NCBI GenBank assembly: GCA_002348615.1
Contig: DEBR01000002.1
Span: forward strand, 59,441 to 123,440
Reading direction: 5' to 3'
Length of the DNA stretch: 64,000 bases
Origin: Candidatus Saccharibacteria bacterium UBA2951
Lineage (GTDB): Bacteria; Patescibacteriota; Saccharimonadia; Saccharimonadales; Saccharimonadaceae
Shown: positions 1-7,782 of the stretch, one piece after another
Layout: every line of letters begins with the position of its first letter
Numbering within the stretch: position 1 is the stretch's first letter
Program-made: the position numbers and the translations under genes
Notes under the pieces: model-generated
The model's input: only the letters and a program-made list of their open reading frames with translations
The model's database searches: none
What the model was told of the DNA's origin: nothing

Positions 1-20
1 GAGTCCTTTCACCCCGACCA

Positions 21-56
21 TAGAAAATAGGACACCATCTGGTGCCCTATTTTCTA
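21..56. terminator. Hairpin, probable bidirectional terminator
   Basis: A 16-bp stem with one mismatch closes a 4-base loop (arms 21-36 and 41-56). The arms are AT-rich at their base, so each strand has a T-rich 3' side. It probably ends a gene lying left of the window. Confidence 0.6.
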
Positions 57-59
57 TTT

Positions 60-190
60 GTGGCTAAGCTCTCGGTTCTTCGGCATTTTGCGAAGCAAAA
101 TTAGCCGAAGGTTCGGTGAGCCGAAGTGTAGTTCCGGAAAAGCTTGCTTTTGCCGGAACAAGCGAGCGAAGGAGCGAAGCGATCCTTTCA
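60..190. repeat. Palindrome-rich intergenic element
   Basis: No convincing gene. The stretch is built from short inverted units: a hairpin at 131-159 (arms GTTCCGG..AAAAGC and GCTTTT.CCGGAAC), an imperfect palindrome at about 60-122 around GCGAAGC, and a tail of GCGAGCGAAGGAGCGAAGCG. Similar TTCGCTTCG wording recurs near 53800, which suggests a family of small palindromic repeats. That is inference from two places only. Confidence 0.45.
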
Positions 191-195
191 CCCTT

Positions 196-1371
196 TTAAG
201 TCTGATTCGGCGTCGCCTTGCCATTAATAAACGCCTGCAACCTATCCCCCTCAAGTGGCGTCCCTAAACCACTTGGCCCGCTGTTCCATACAAGTGCCCA
301 TTTGAACAGCGAATCTGCTTTCACTACGTTCATGACATTCGTAATAGATGACGCCGTAAAGCCGTTGAATTCACCTATCCCCAGCGCTTGCACTCCGCCG
401 GTACGCCTTGCCCAGGCTGCCATTCGAGCGGCTTTCACACCACCATCTTCATTCAAACCGCTGTCTTGGTAGGTATCGGCGGCGATAAAATCGCAGACAT
501 TCTTTAGCGACTGCGGTATCCATTGGGCAATTTCTGCGTCTGTATAGCCCTGGTTCAATGCAGACCACCACCAACCATTGCCAATAATACCGACAGATGC
601 CTGGTTCGCCGTTTTTAAAATCGGTAAGGCATGTAGTTGCATAGCAGTGTAATCTTGGTACGTTCCGTCACCAGCCGGCTCGTGGTGAACCACCAGAATT
701 TTCGGGCCGGGAATAGCGTTCAGTTGGGCTACCAAATTGTATAGTTGACCGTCCGCTGCTCCAGATGCAACCTGAGACCACGAATAGCTGCCAGTCTTCC
801 ATGAAATTACCGGTGTCATGCCCGCATTCAAAGCCTCGCTGACCTTACTCAGATTATCAGTAAAGCTTTGTAGAAATATTCGGCGATATTTAATGTGCGA
901 AGGCCCTACTTGCGCAAGGCGCTCATTCCATTTGTCGGTCGGAGCTGACATACCGAATTTATCGTTCGCCGTAGATACCGGAGGACTTGTTGTGGTTTGA
1001 CTACCCTGCTGCGGCGAGGTTGCGCCAGATGACGGCTTTGTGGTTTTAGTCGAAGGCTTTGTTCCTTTTGCCGCAGATCCTGACGTCTTTTTGTCGTTTG
1101 TAGTAGCGCTCTGCTTGCTGTCCTTGCCTTTGTTTGAGGACCCGTTTTTTGCAGACTCAAAATCACTCGCAATAGACTCGTTCGATTCAGAAATATCGCT
1201 TACATCTTTACCCGTAATGTACGCCACTGCCTTACTTACCAGTTTTAGGTCGTACTCTAAATACACCCCTGCTCCACCAACCAACGACAAAAGCAGTACG
1301 GCCAAGATAATAATCTTGGCGCCTATTGGTCGGCTCATGTACAGGCCGATTAGTTTTTTAACGAGGTTCAT
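196..1371 (-). CDS. Membrane-anchored GH26-like glycoside hydrolase
   Basis: A 391-aa protein with a short basic N-terminus, one membrane segment (about 18-38), a Ser/Thr/Lys/Pro-rich linker (about 62-135) and a C-terminal (beta/alpha)-barrel-like domain (about 138-391). VVHHEP (E231) resembles the acid/base strand of clan GH-A enzymes such as GH26 mannanases, and GIGEFNG (E334) sits where the nucleophile would be. It is probably anchored on the outer face of the membrane and acts on an extracellular polysaccharide; the substrate cannot be read from sequence. The ATG at 1371 is preceded by an A/C-rich leader without a Shine-Dalgarno site. It diverges from the muramidase gene at 1522, forming a surface-hydrolase pair. 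Family assignment is moderate, hydrolase fold fairly sure. Confidence 0.6.
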   Translation of the reverse strand: MNLVKKLIGLYMSRPIGAKIIILAVLLLSLVGGAGVYLEYDLKLVSKAVAYITGKDVSDISESNESIASDFESAKNGSSNKGKDSKQSATTNDKKTSGSAAKGTKPSTKTTKPSSGATSPQQGSQTTTSPPVSTANDKFGMSAPTDKWNERLAQVGPSHIKYRRIFLQSFTDNLSKVSEALNAGMTPVISWKTGSYSWSQVASGAADGQLYNLVAQLNAIPGPKILVVHHEPAGDGTYQDYTAMQLHALPILKTANQASVGIIGNGWWWSALNQGYTDAEIAQWIPQSLKNVCDFIAADTYQDSGLNEDGGVKAARMAAWARRTGGVQALGIGEFNGFTASSITNVMNVVKADSLFKWALVWNSGPSGLGTPLEGDRLQAFINGKATPNQT

Positions 1372-1508
1372 GGTGGTTTTTTGTTTTTGTGGTGTGCTTC
1401 GCTATACAATATCGCTTTTGGTTATCGATGTCAAATTTACAGGCAGTTCGTCCCTACGTTGGAGCAGGATAAACGGCTTGGCTGCGTATTTGAATAGTAG
1501 CTGTCGAC

Positions 1509-1514
1509 TATAAT
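1509..1514 (+). promoter_or_regulatory. -10 box TATAAT of the muramidase gene
   Basis: Perfect TATAAT ending 7 bases before the GTG at 1522. The expected +1 is 1521, giving a leaderless message. Confidence 0.6.
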
Positions 1515-1521
1515 AGTAATA

Positions 1522-2166
1522 GTGCTTAAAAAATACCTTGCCAAGAAACGCCGCGCCTTGAAGCGGCGACTACATCGCAGTTCCCCGCTACTCATCGGCC
1601 TTGCTGCGCTTTTCGTCGTTGGCATATTCTCTTATGCTGAATATATGGACTCGCAGCGAATCAGCGTTAACCCAGAATCGTGCAAACCTTTGCTCGATGT
1701 CATCGCCCATGCCGAAAGCGGCGGCAACTACAATGCGTATTTTGGTAACGGCCGTAATTCTAAAGTGAAATTTACCGGTATGCCGATCGCCGACGTCTTA
1801 AAGTGGCAAAAAGATTATGTAGCGCAGGGCAGTCCCAGCAGTGCCGTTGGGCGATACCAGTTTTTAAACACTACCCTGGCCGGTTTGGTGAACCAGCTTG
1901 GCATTGACCCGTCGCAAAAGTTCAACGAGCAGACTCAAGACCGTCTGGCTGTTGCCCTACTCGAACGCCGCGGAGTGCGAGAATACCTGGCGAAAGAACT
2001 GACCACCGAACAGTTCGCTGCCAACCTGGCCAAAGAGTGGGCGGGGTTACCAAAGGTTATTGGCGATAACCCGAACGCTAGCTACTACGCCGGCGATGGT
2101 CTTAATAAGTCACGTGTCGAACCCCAAAAAGTTCTAGCCGCAATCAAGCCCATTGAAGCCTACTAA
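1522..2166 (+). CDS. Membrane-anchored lambda-lysozyme-like muramidase
   Basis: A 214-aa protein with a basic N-terminus, a membrane anchor (about 21-38) and a murein-cleaving domain (about 52-214). IAHAESGGNYNAYFG carries the likely catalytic glutamate (E65). AVGRYQFL (about 108-115) followed by a KFNEQTQD/VALL helix and EWAGLPKV resembles the phage lambda R endolysin (lytic transglycosylase, GH104-like). Unlike a phage endolysin it is membrane-tethered and has no holin or phage neighbours, so it is more likely a housekeeping or host-directed cell-wall enzyme. The GTG start is chosen because the -10 box at 1509-1514 places the transcript start one base upstream. Confidence 0.7.
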   Translation: MLKKYLAKKRRALKRRLHRSSPLLIGLAALFVVGIFSYAEYMDSQRISVNPESCKPLLDVIAHAESGGNYNAYFGNGRNSKVKFTGMPIADVLKWQKDYVAQGSPSSAVGRYQFLNTTLAGLVNQLGIDPSQKFNEQTQDRLAVALLERRGVREYLAKELTTEQFAANLAKEWAGLPKVIGDNPNASYYAGDGLNKSRVEPQKVLAAIKPIEAY

Positions 2167-2174
2167 TTTTGTTG

Positions 2175-2295
2175 TATACTACGGTTAGCACGTAAGTCCG
2201 CACTAACGGCGAGGCCCTCCCCCGGGGGAACAACTCGTTACCGGCACTGCTTCCTTACTCGGGGGACTTTTATTAACACTAATAGGAGTTCAACG
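2175..2295 (+). promoter_or_regulatory. Promoter and structured leader of the 57-aa gene
   Basis: TATACT at 2175-2180 predicts +1 near 2187, leaving about 109 bases before the ATG at 2296, long for this genome. The leader contains paired segments (GTTAG/CTAAC at 2184-2204; CCCCCGGGGG near 2220-2229; CGGCGAG against CTCGTTACCG) and a repeated CGGGGGA motif. A good Shine-Dalgarno AGGAG follows at 2284-2288. Cis-regulatory RNA is inference. Confidence 0.4.
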
Positions 2296-2469
2296 ATGTC
2301 TAAAATGACAAAGGAAGAGCAAGAACAGTACGGCAAAGAGTGGTACGAACTCACTCACAAAAATTGGCGTGCATGGGGCAGCTGGTTTAGCTGGGGTTCA
2401 CCTGTCGGGCTTGGACTGTTTTTTATCGAAACAGCCGCCGCGATTTGGGTCCTTACCCAAGCGTTCTAA
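2296..2469 (+). CDS. Small Trp-rich membrane protein (57 aa), unknown function
   Basis: Starts at ATG 2296 after AGGAGTTCAACG and ends with TAA at 2467. The N-terminal half is charged (SKMTKEEQEQYGKEWYELT), then comes a Trp-rich stretch (WRAWGSWFSW) and one hydrophobic segment (about 37-56). It is flanked by its own promoter with a long leader and by a strong terminator, so it is a monocistronic unit. I do not recognise the family. The ribosome site, terminator and sensible composition make it a real gene. Confidence 0.7.
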   Translation: MSKMTKEEQEQYGKEWYELTHKNWRAWGSWFSWGSPVGLGLFFIETAAAIWVLTQAF

Positions 2470-2472
2470 CAA

Positions 2473-2510
2473 AATAACACCCGGCCGTAAAATCGCCGGG
2501 TGTTATTTTT
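2473..2510 (+). terminator. Rho-independent terminator
   Basis: A 13-bp perfect GC-rich stem (arms 2473-2485 and 2495-2507) around a 9-base loop, with a T run. It follows the 57-aa gene by 3 bases and may also serve the convergent gene ending at 2524. Confidence 0.9.
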
Positions 2511-2523
2511 ATTGGCAAAAATT

Positions 2524-3081
2524 TTAAACTTTGACTTCTTCTGGTTCCATCAACCGGCCGCTCTTCATAAGGTACGGTTCGGTACAGGCAGCCAGGTTAA
2601 AGCAGCACGGGCGGCGGTGTTTACCGTTCAGCTTGCTGATCGTTTTTTCTATTCGCACCTTGCGCGTTTCTTGGCTTAAGGTCGCGTTCATCCAGCGGAT
2701 CCATTCCCAGCGCGCCATTGGCGTAATGTCTTTCCATTTGTCTTTTACCTTTTGCGGAGCGACATCTAGCGCCTCTTTAAGGTCTTTCGGCACGACCGGC
2801 TCCGGCCAGATTGAGCTGGTCGTCATTTCGACCGTTACTTCGTCGCCAGATTTTACGCCGGCGGCCTTTTGCAACTCGTCGCTCACGCGCATCCAATGGC
2901 TCCAGCGGCCGTCCGGTTCAAGCACGGTGCTGAATTCGTGACCGTTCAGCGTTCCAATAATACTAATTTGCCCACGAGACGATAGTTTTACGCTTTCGTC
3001 TTTTGGTACAGGCAAAATTAACCAATCCTTCAAGGTATAGAGGGTTGATTTGAAACGGATTGTTACTGGAACAGATTTCAT
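2524..3081 (-). CDS. DUF1905/YdeI-OmpD-associated family protein
   Basis: 185 aa. The N-terminal half (about 5-90) matches the DUF1905 beta-barrel pattern (VTIRFKSTLY, SRGQISIIGTLNG, LEPDGRWSHWMRVS). The second half (about 95-175) matches the YdeI/OmpD-associated helical pattern (VPKDLKEALDVAP, WKDITPMARWEWIRWMN, QETRKVRIEKTISKL). Biochemical function in this family is poorly defined; some members are linked to bacteriocin tolerance. The C-terminal CCFNLAAC cluster is unusual. TATAAT at 3088-3093 puts +1 exactly on the ATG. Confidence 0.75.
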   Translation of the reverse strand: MKSVPVTIRFKSTLYTLKDWLILPVPKDESVKLSSRGQISIIGTLNGHEFSTVLEPDGRWSHWMRVSDELQKAAGVKSGDEVTVEMTTSSIWPEPVVPKDLKEALDVAPQKVKDKWKDITPMARWEWIRWMNATLSQETRKVRIEKTISKLNGKHRRPCCFNLAACTEPYLMKSGRLMEPEEVKV

Positions 3082-3087
3082 TACTCA

Positions 3088-3093
3088 ATTATA
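3088..3093 (-). promoter_or_regulatory. -10 box of the DUF1905 gene
   Basis: TATAAT on the minus strand; +1 falls at 3081, the A of the start codon (leaderless). Confidence 0.6.
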
Positions 3094-3201
3094 ACTCTAA
3101 TAATTTTTTTGCTTAAGGCATCACCAAGCTGAGGTTAGTGGATGTGTTTCAGGAAGAAATGTATACTTTTAGCACATTACTAATCAAATCAGGATAACGA
3201 A

Positions 3202-3483
3202 ATGACAGACCAACAAATGCTAGAGCTAATAAATACACCTGGCTCCCTCATACTATTAATTCCACTTGTATGGTTTGTGCTTTGTGTAATCCTATTCTTC
3301 AAAGTTTGGATTGCCTGTAGCGATATTTCTGAGTTACTGAAGACACTTCGCTCAAACAATGATTTATCGCAGGATCTACAGTTTTGGGCGCGCGCCAAGT
3401 ACGAAAGCGATTTAAGACTTGGGGTTATCACAGAAGCTGATATTGCTAAGGCCGAAAGCTATATAAACTCCAATTCTAAGTGA
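3202..3483 (+). CDS. Small single-pass membrane protein, unknown function
   Basis: 93 aa with one strong membrane helix (about 14-37, rich in Leu/Ile/Val and Trp) and a soluble C-terminal helical part (about 40-93). The ATG follows AGGATAACGAA, a usable Shine-Dalgarno site, and TATACT lies about 36 bases upstream. No family recognised and no clear operon partner; a short gap separates it from the convergent HhH gene. Confidence 0.6.
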   Translation: MTDQQMLELINTPGSLILLIPLVWFVLCVILFFKVWIACSDISELLKTLRSNNDLSQDLQFWARAKYESDLRLGVITEADIAKAESYINSNSK

Positions 3484-3564
3484 TTTTGGAGGTAAGGAAT
3501 TCGAACATACAAACAGCCGCTCTGCTTGGTATTTATATATTTTGTGGATTAACTTTATCTGCCG

Positions 3565-4017
3565 TCATTCCACACGTCTTGCGAAAAGCTCCTCGGTTTC
3601 GCGCATAAAAATCTCGGCTACCTTTGGGCCGACACCGTAGAGTTTTTGCAGGCGTTTGCTGAACCGCTCTTCATCCTCACTATATTCGAACATCAACATC
3701 AGCGAGCCTTCGTAGTCGCGGATGAGTTGCTGCATGCAGGTCTGCAGACCGCAGGCGGTGCTTTCGGCATAGCGCGTGTACTTGCCTTCGTACAGCAAAC
3801 GAACTAAACGCCGATAGTTTGCATCGGCAATTGCCCATGGTGTGTTGAGTTGGTCGGCTAGCAGTAACTTCCAAGTAGCGACGGCAACGCCCGATTGAAT
3901 TGGTTTGCCAAACAGATACGTCAGCAAGAACCACTGAAACATATCAGTGTCGCCCGACGTCACATCGAGTCCGTATTCGGACGCGTAATGAACCGGCTTT
4001 GGCTTTTTTACCTTCAT
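3565..4017 (-). CDS. Helix-hairpin-helix protein, possible DNA glycosylase relative
   Basis: 150 aa and largely helical. Near the C-terminus LYGVGPKVAEIFMRET fits the helix-hairpin-helix motif of endonuclease III/HhH-GPD proteins (hairpin GVGPK). I see no clear catalytic Lys/Asp pair and no C-terminal iron-sulfur cysteines, and it is shorter than endonuclease III (about 210 aa). DNA binding is likely; glycosylase activity is only a possibility. A TAGAAT box at 4024-4029 gives +1 on the ATG. Confidence 0.55.
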   Translation of the reverse strand: MKVKKPKPVHYASEYGLDVTSGDTDMFQWFLLTYLFGKPIQSGVAVATWKLLLADQLNTPWAIADANYRRLVRLLYEGKYTRYAESTACGLQTCMQQLIRDYEGSLMLMFEYSEDEERFSKRLQKLYGVGPKVAEIFMRETEELFARRVE

Positions 4018-4023
4018 GTATAT

Positions 4024-4029
4024 ATTCTA
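4024..4029 (-). promoter_or_regulatory. -10 box of the HhH gene
   Basis: TAGAAT on the minus strand, +1 predicted at 4017, the start codon itself. Confidence 0.5.
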
Positions 4030-4065
4030 AAATGATTCGTTCCGCTCGTCGAACATTACCCCTTA

Positions 4066-4074
4066 TGCTATAAT
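4066..4074 (+). promoter_or_regulatory. Extended -10 of the S8 protease gene
   Basis: TGCTATAAT predicts +1 near 4081, which rules out the in-frame TTG at 4075 and leaves a 24-base A-rich leader before ATG 4105. Confidence 0.65.
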
Positions 4075-4104
4075 TTGGCTAAACTACCAAAAAACAAAAA
4101 CAAT

Positions 4105-5784
4105 ATGAAACACGTCACAACATTCTTGGTCATTACCGCGGTGGTAATTGCGGGACTTGTTGGCGCGTACACGGTAAGTATTTGGCCACGAAGTGGTGGC
4201 ACCCCAGCGATCGTCGCGACCAAGTCGATCAGCGAAGACCAAGGAATCGGTGGTGTCGCAGCGGCCCAGCCTAGCCAAGCATCAGTCAATAACACCGGCA
4301 AACCGGAAGCAACTGCCCCACCAGGAGAGCCTCAAAAAAGCACTACCGGCCCGATTGATGTCGTGGCGCCAAAACAGGCTGCCATAAAACGCCTGACCAA
4401 CGTGGAGTACCCATACCGAGCACTCCGTACGAGCAATGATCCACTGCCGCAACCTACGTGGGTAACGAACGCGACCAAAATGCAGATCGCGTGGAACCAG
4501 TCGACCGGAAACGGTGTAGTAGTTGCCGTAATTGACACCGGCTTTGCCCTGGCGCATCAGGACCTGACCAGTCAGTGGTATCAGAACACGGACGAAACCG
4601 GCACGACCGCTAGCGGCGACCGCTGCTGGACTGGCACAAGCGTTAATAAGTCTACCAATAACTGTGACGACGACAATAACGGCTACCAAGATGACTGGCG
4701 CGGATGGGACTTTGCGAACGTCGACAACGCGCCGCAAGCCGGTTCGACCAACCCTTCCGGAAGCGGTGTAGCCCACGGCACCGAAGTAGCTGGACTTGTA
4801 GGAGCAGCAGGCAACAACGGCATTGGAACAGCGACGATGTCATGGGACAACAAGGTCATGCCACTACAAGCCCTGGACGACAATGGTTCTGGCTACACCA
4901 GTGCTGTCGCTGCTGCCGTGTACTATGCGGTGGACAACGGCGCGGCCGTAATAAACATGAGTCTGGGCGGCGATACGAACGACCCCGCCCTCGCGGACGC
5001 CATTGCCTACGCATATTCAAACGACGTAGTGGTAGTGGCTGCTGCCGGTAACTGCGGCACCGGTACTGAACAGGGCTGCGACCCGGCAAAGCCAGGCGCA
5101 ATGGGTTACCCTGCACTGAACCCGTACGTGATTGCGGTCGGCGCGACGACCAGCACCAACGCGCGTGCCAGCTTTAGTAGTTATGGACCGGCGCTCGACG
5201 TTACCGCGCCAGGTTCAGGAACTCTTGTGTCGCCAATGTGGCATAGTTCTAACCAAACGTCCGCCTACGCGTCATCATTGTATGGCACGTCATTCGCGTC
5301 GCCGATTGTCGCTAGTTATGCCGGACTGATTAAATCACTGCGCCCAAGCAGCACAGTAAATGACATAACCGCGCTGGTTGACGCAACTGCCTGGAAGCCA
5401 TCGGGCATGGGCGGGGTTCCGTACGCCACGCAATACGGACACGGCATTATAGATGCAGAGGCAGGGCTTCGCGTAGCGACGAGTCTAAACCAAACGTCGG
5501 GTACGCCTGAACTGTTACAAGCTGGCAGCAGTGTGTCGGAACATAGCTTTAAAACGAACGATACGCTTTCGAGCGGCTGCAGAGCGACCAGTGGAAGCTA
5601 CTGCACTATATGGGCCAAGAACCCGGCTGGTTATGACCGCTACTTGCCGTACCTACAAACCGACGTGAACGGACAAACCGGGTGGAGTTGGGCAGGCAGT
5701 TGGTTGGGCAGTGGTGAGTGGGCCGTAAAGTCACGCAGCGGCGATAATGTTAGTACGACGCCGTACCAGCTGTTCAACAAGTAG
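4105..5784 (+). CDS. Secreted or anchored subtilisin-like serine protease (S8)
   Basis: 559 aa from ATG 4105. An N-terminal hydrophobic segment (about 4-24; signal or anchor) precedes a Pro/Ala/Thr-rich linker (about 35-95) and a peptidase S8 domain (about 110-475). The triad is visible: D144 in VIDTGFA, H224 in GVAHGTEVAG and S396 in GTSFASPI, with the oxyanion Asn in AAAGNCG. A C-terminal tail of about 80 residues contains a Cys pair (GCRATSGSYC) and several Trp. Other Cys pairs lie in the domain, consistent with an extracytoplasmic, disulfide-bonded enzyme. It ends flush against the convergent gene at 5785. Protease assignment is secure; the target is unknown. Confidence 0.92.
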   Translation: MKHVTTFLVITAVVIAGLVGAYTVSIWPRSGGTPAIVATKSISEDQGIGGVAAAQPSQASVNNTGKPEATAPPGEPQKSTTGPIDVVAPKQAAIKRLTNVEYPYRALRTSNDPLPQPTWVTNATKMQIAWNQSTGNGVVVAVIDTGFALAHQDLTSQWYQNTDETGTTASGDRCWTGTSVNKSTNNCDDDNNGYQDDWRGWDFANVDNAPQAGSTNPSGSGVAHGTEVAGLVGAAGNNGIGTATMSWDNKVMPLQALDDNGSGYTSAVAAAVYYAVDNGAAVINMSLGGDTNDPALADAIAYAYSNDVVVVAAAGNCGTGTEQGCDPAKPGAMGYPALNPYVIAVGATTSTNARASFSSYGPALDVTAPGSGTLVSPMWHSSNQTSAYASSLYGTSFASPIVASYAGLIKSLRPSSTVNDITALVDATAWKPSGMGGVPYATQYGHGIIDAEAGLRVATSLNQTSGTPELLQAGSSVSEHSFKTNDTLSSGCRATSGSYCTIWAKNPAGYDRYLPYLQTDVNGQTGWSWAGSWLGSGEWAVKSRSGDNVSTTPYQLFNK

Positions 5785-7152
5785 CTACCCCGCGAATCGA
5801 CGAACGAGCGCCTTGTTTTCGCGAAGGAACCGCCTGATAATCTTGTATTCGTCAACGTCGAACGTGGGCTCCATAGAATCGTACACACGTTCACCTTCGG
5901 CATTTAGGTAACCACGAATGATCCAGTTGTCGATGATAACTTGTTCGCCCTGATTGTTGATTGGCACGGCAACGGCCGACTGAAACGGCCAAGCCGCTAT
6001 TTTGTGGTGCTCAAGTGCCAGTTCGAACCGCCGGTTATATAGTTCAGGCGATTCTTCGCCAACGCACGCACCGCGGCAACGACCAAGACTGTACGAAAAG
6101 CAGGCGCCTTTGGTTTTTTCGATTCCCATAAGCTTAGGGCATAGCTCGAACGTGCGAGTCAGTTCTAAAATACGCGCCTTGGCTTTGGTGCGGGTTTCGT
6201 ACACACCATACACCTTTGAAAGATCAGTCGAGCCGTCAATTTGCCCCGACTGCACACGCAGCGTGGCGTAACCGTCGACTTCATCCTTCATAAGCAGGGC
6301 ATAGCGCCAAATGCGACGGAGCTGCCGGTTGAACAGTGGCTGTAATTCTTTTACCAGTTTAGATTCGAGCACCAGCGCGGCTAGCTCGCTACCAGTCGGA
6401 ATGGTTTCGACATGGTGGACCGTCTGCGAAATCTTAACCTCGCGCGTTGAAGTGTCGCGAAAATGCGACAAAATGCGGTTCTTTAACGTAACGCTTTTTC
6501 CGACGTACATAGGCTGGCCGGTGTCGTTTTTAAAGATATAGACACCTGGTACATTACCAATCGATTCGAGCTCTTCGATATCGAGGTTCGGCGGAAGATA
6601 CTGGGTGCGAAGTTGTCGTTCAACCATTTGGTTAAATAAGTCTTCGCCATGTTGACTGAACGCGAGTTCCGTGAAGTATTTTATGGCCGCGGCGTCCGCT
6701 AGAGCCCGGTGCCGGTTGAGCACTGGAATCTCATGGCGCTCAATGAGCTTTGCTAGACTATGACCTTTTTCGAGCCGGTACAGTGCCCGACTGAGTCGTA
6801 CTGTGCAAAGTAGCTTTGGCGAAAAGTCTATTCCAAGACGGCCAAACTCCATTTTGAGGAATGAATAGTCGAACCGCACATTATGAGCAATGAATACCGC
6901 TCCGGCCATGATGTCTGCCAACTCATCGGCAATGTCGTTGAACTTAGGAGCGCCCGCAATGTCGGACTGGGTAATGCCGGTAATACGTGTAATGTTGGCC
7001 GGCACGTAGGTTTCGGGGTCAACAAGAGTCGAAAATTCACGAGTTTCACCGCCTGGTTCTACCCGTATTGCGGCCACTTCGAGTACACGGCTGGTGCTGG
7101 CGCTCCCTCCGGTGGTTTCAATGTCGACATACACGACTGGATACTCAAACAT
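5785..7152 (-). CDS. DEDDh exonuclease fused to GIY-YIG domain
   Basis: 455 aa with two nuclease modules. Residues about 5-170 are a DnaQ-like 3'-5' exonuclease: YVDIETTG (ExoI), HNVRFDYSFL (ExoII) and HRALADAAA (ExoIII, DEDDh type). Residues about 205-290 form a GIY-YIG/UvrC-N-like domain (GVYIFKNDTGQPMYVGKS, followed by LKNRILSHFRD). The C-terminal third (about 290-455) is cysteine-containing (CPKLMG, CFSYSLGRCRGAC) and resembles the UvrC/Cho-associated region. The fusion occurs in actinobacteria and other groups and points to DNA repair, possibly damage excision. TATAAT at 7163-7168 gives a 3-4 base leader. Confidence 0.85.
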   Translation of the reverse strand: MFEYPVVYVDIETTGGSASTSRVLEVAAIRVEPGGETREFSTLVDPETYVPANITRITGITQSDIAGAPKFNDIADELADIMAGAVFIAHNVRFDYSFLKMEFGRLGIDFSPKLLCTVRLSRALYRLEKGHSLAKLIERHEIPVLNRHRALADAAAIKYFTELAFSQHGEDLFNQMVERQLRTQYLPPNLDIEELESIGNVPGVYIFKNDTGQPMYVGKSVTLKNRILSHFRDTSTREVKISQTVHHVETIPTGSELAALVLESKLVKELQPLFNRQLRRIWRYALLMKDEVDGYATLRVQSGQIDGSTDLSKVYGVYETRTKAKARILELTRTFELCPKLMGIEKTKGACFSYSLGRCRGACVGEESPELYNRRFELALEHHKIAAWPFQSAVAVPINNQGEQVIIDNWIIRGYLNAEGERVYDSMEPTFDVDEYKIIRRFLRENKALVRRFAG

Positions 7153-7162
7153 CTCTCTTACA

Positions 7163-7182
7163 ATTATACCGTTTGATATGAT
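7163..7182. promoter_or_regulatory. Back-to-back -10 boxes of divergent genes
   Basis: Minus-strand TATAAT at 7163-7168 serves the exonuclease fusion. Plus-strand TGATATGAT at 7174-7182 serves the membrane protein, with +1 exactly on ATG 7189. Only 36 bases separate the two genes, so the promoters must compete or be co-regulated. Confidence 0.55.
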
Positions 7183-7188
7183 GGTGGC

Positions 7189-7782
7189 ATGAGTTCACGC
7201 ACAATGCGTTCGCTGCTTTCAAATGCTTTGCTAGGGGTAGCTTACCTAGCCGTTATTTTAAACTGGCTGTGGCTTGCGCTTATTGCCCTGCCCCGTCTGA
7301 TTGAAACTGGAAAGTTTGACCTTTTGACGAAAGTACCCGAACCAACCCCGGAAGTCGTGCAGCCGGATGCAATCAGTTCGTCGCCGCTGGTCTGGGTACT
7401 GGTCGGTATCGCGACGCTTGGCATATTAGTCATGACAGTCGTTGTACTGATACGCATGCCCCGAGCCATCGTACGGACAGGCCAGAAGCTTGTGAACGAA
7501 ACGGCTGAGGCCGTCATACCGGTCGTAACACACCATAAACCACTGCCCGCCAAGAAAAAAATGGTGCTGTCGCGGCGAATCGTACTAATTATTCAACTTG
7601 TTTTTAGCGCGTTACCTTTGGTCGCCTGCCTATTCCTGCCGGCGTACCACGAACTGACACGGCAGATAATACTGACGATCGCCGCATGGCTAAGCGCCAT
7701 CGGCGTCGTCGGTTTCGTCTTAAGTTGGCTTATCAGCCCAGTGACTACTTCGCGAACTCGATCGCGCGCATCTCGCGGATAA
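7189..7782 (+). CDS. Four-helix membrane protein, unknown function
   Basis: 197 aa with four predicted membrane segments: about 10-35, 62-87, 122-147 and 155-182. A cytosolic loop between helices 2 and 3 contains VRTGQKLVNETAEAV, and the tail is Arg-rich (TTSRTRSRASRG). Not recognised. Its 3' end overlaps the convergent RNase Y gene by 38 bases. Confidence 0.6.
   Translation: MSSRTMRSLLSNALLGVAYLAVILNWLWLALIALPRLIETGKFDLLTKVPEPTPEVVQPDAISSSPLVWVLVGIATLGILVMTVVVLIRMPRAIVRTGQKLVNETAEAVIPVVTHHKPLPAKKKMVLSRRIVLIIQLVFSALPLVACLFLPAYHELTRQIILTIAAWLSAIGVVGFVLSWLISPVTTSRTRSRASRG

Noticed and set aside
1522..2166. Prophage remnant around the muramidase
   Set aside because: No holin, integrase, capsid or tail gene nearby, and the protein has its own membrane anchor.
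4075..4104. TTG at 4075 as start of the S8 protease
   Set aside because: It begins one base after the extended -10 TGCTATAAT, so it would not be in the transcript; ATG 4105 starts the signal-like sequence.
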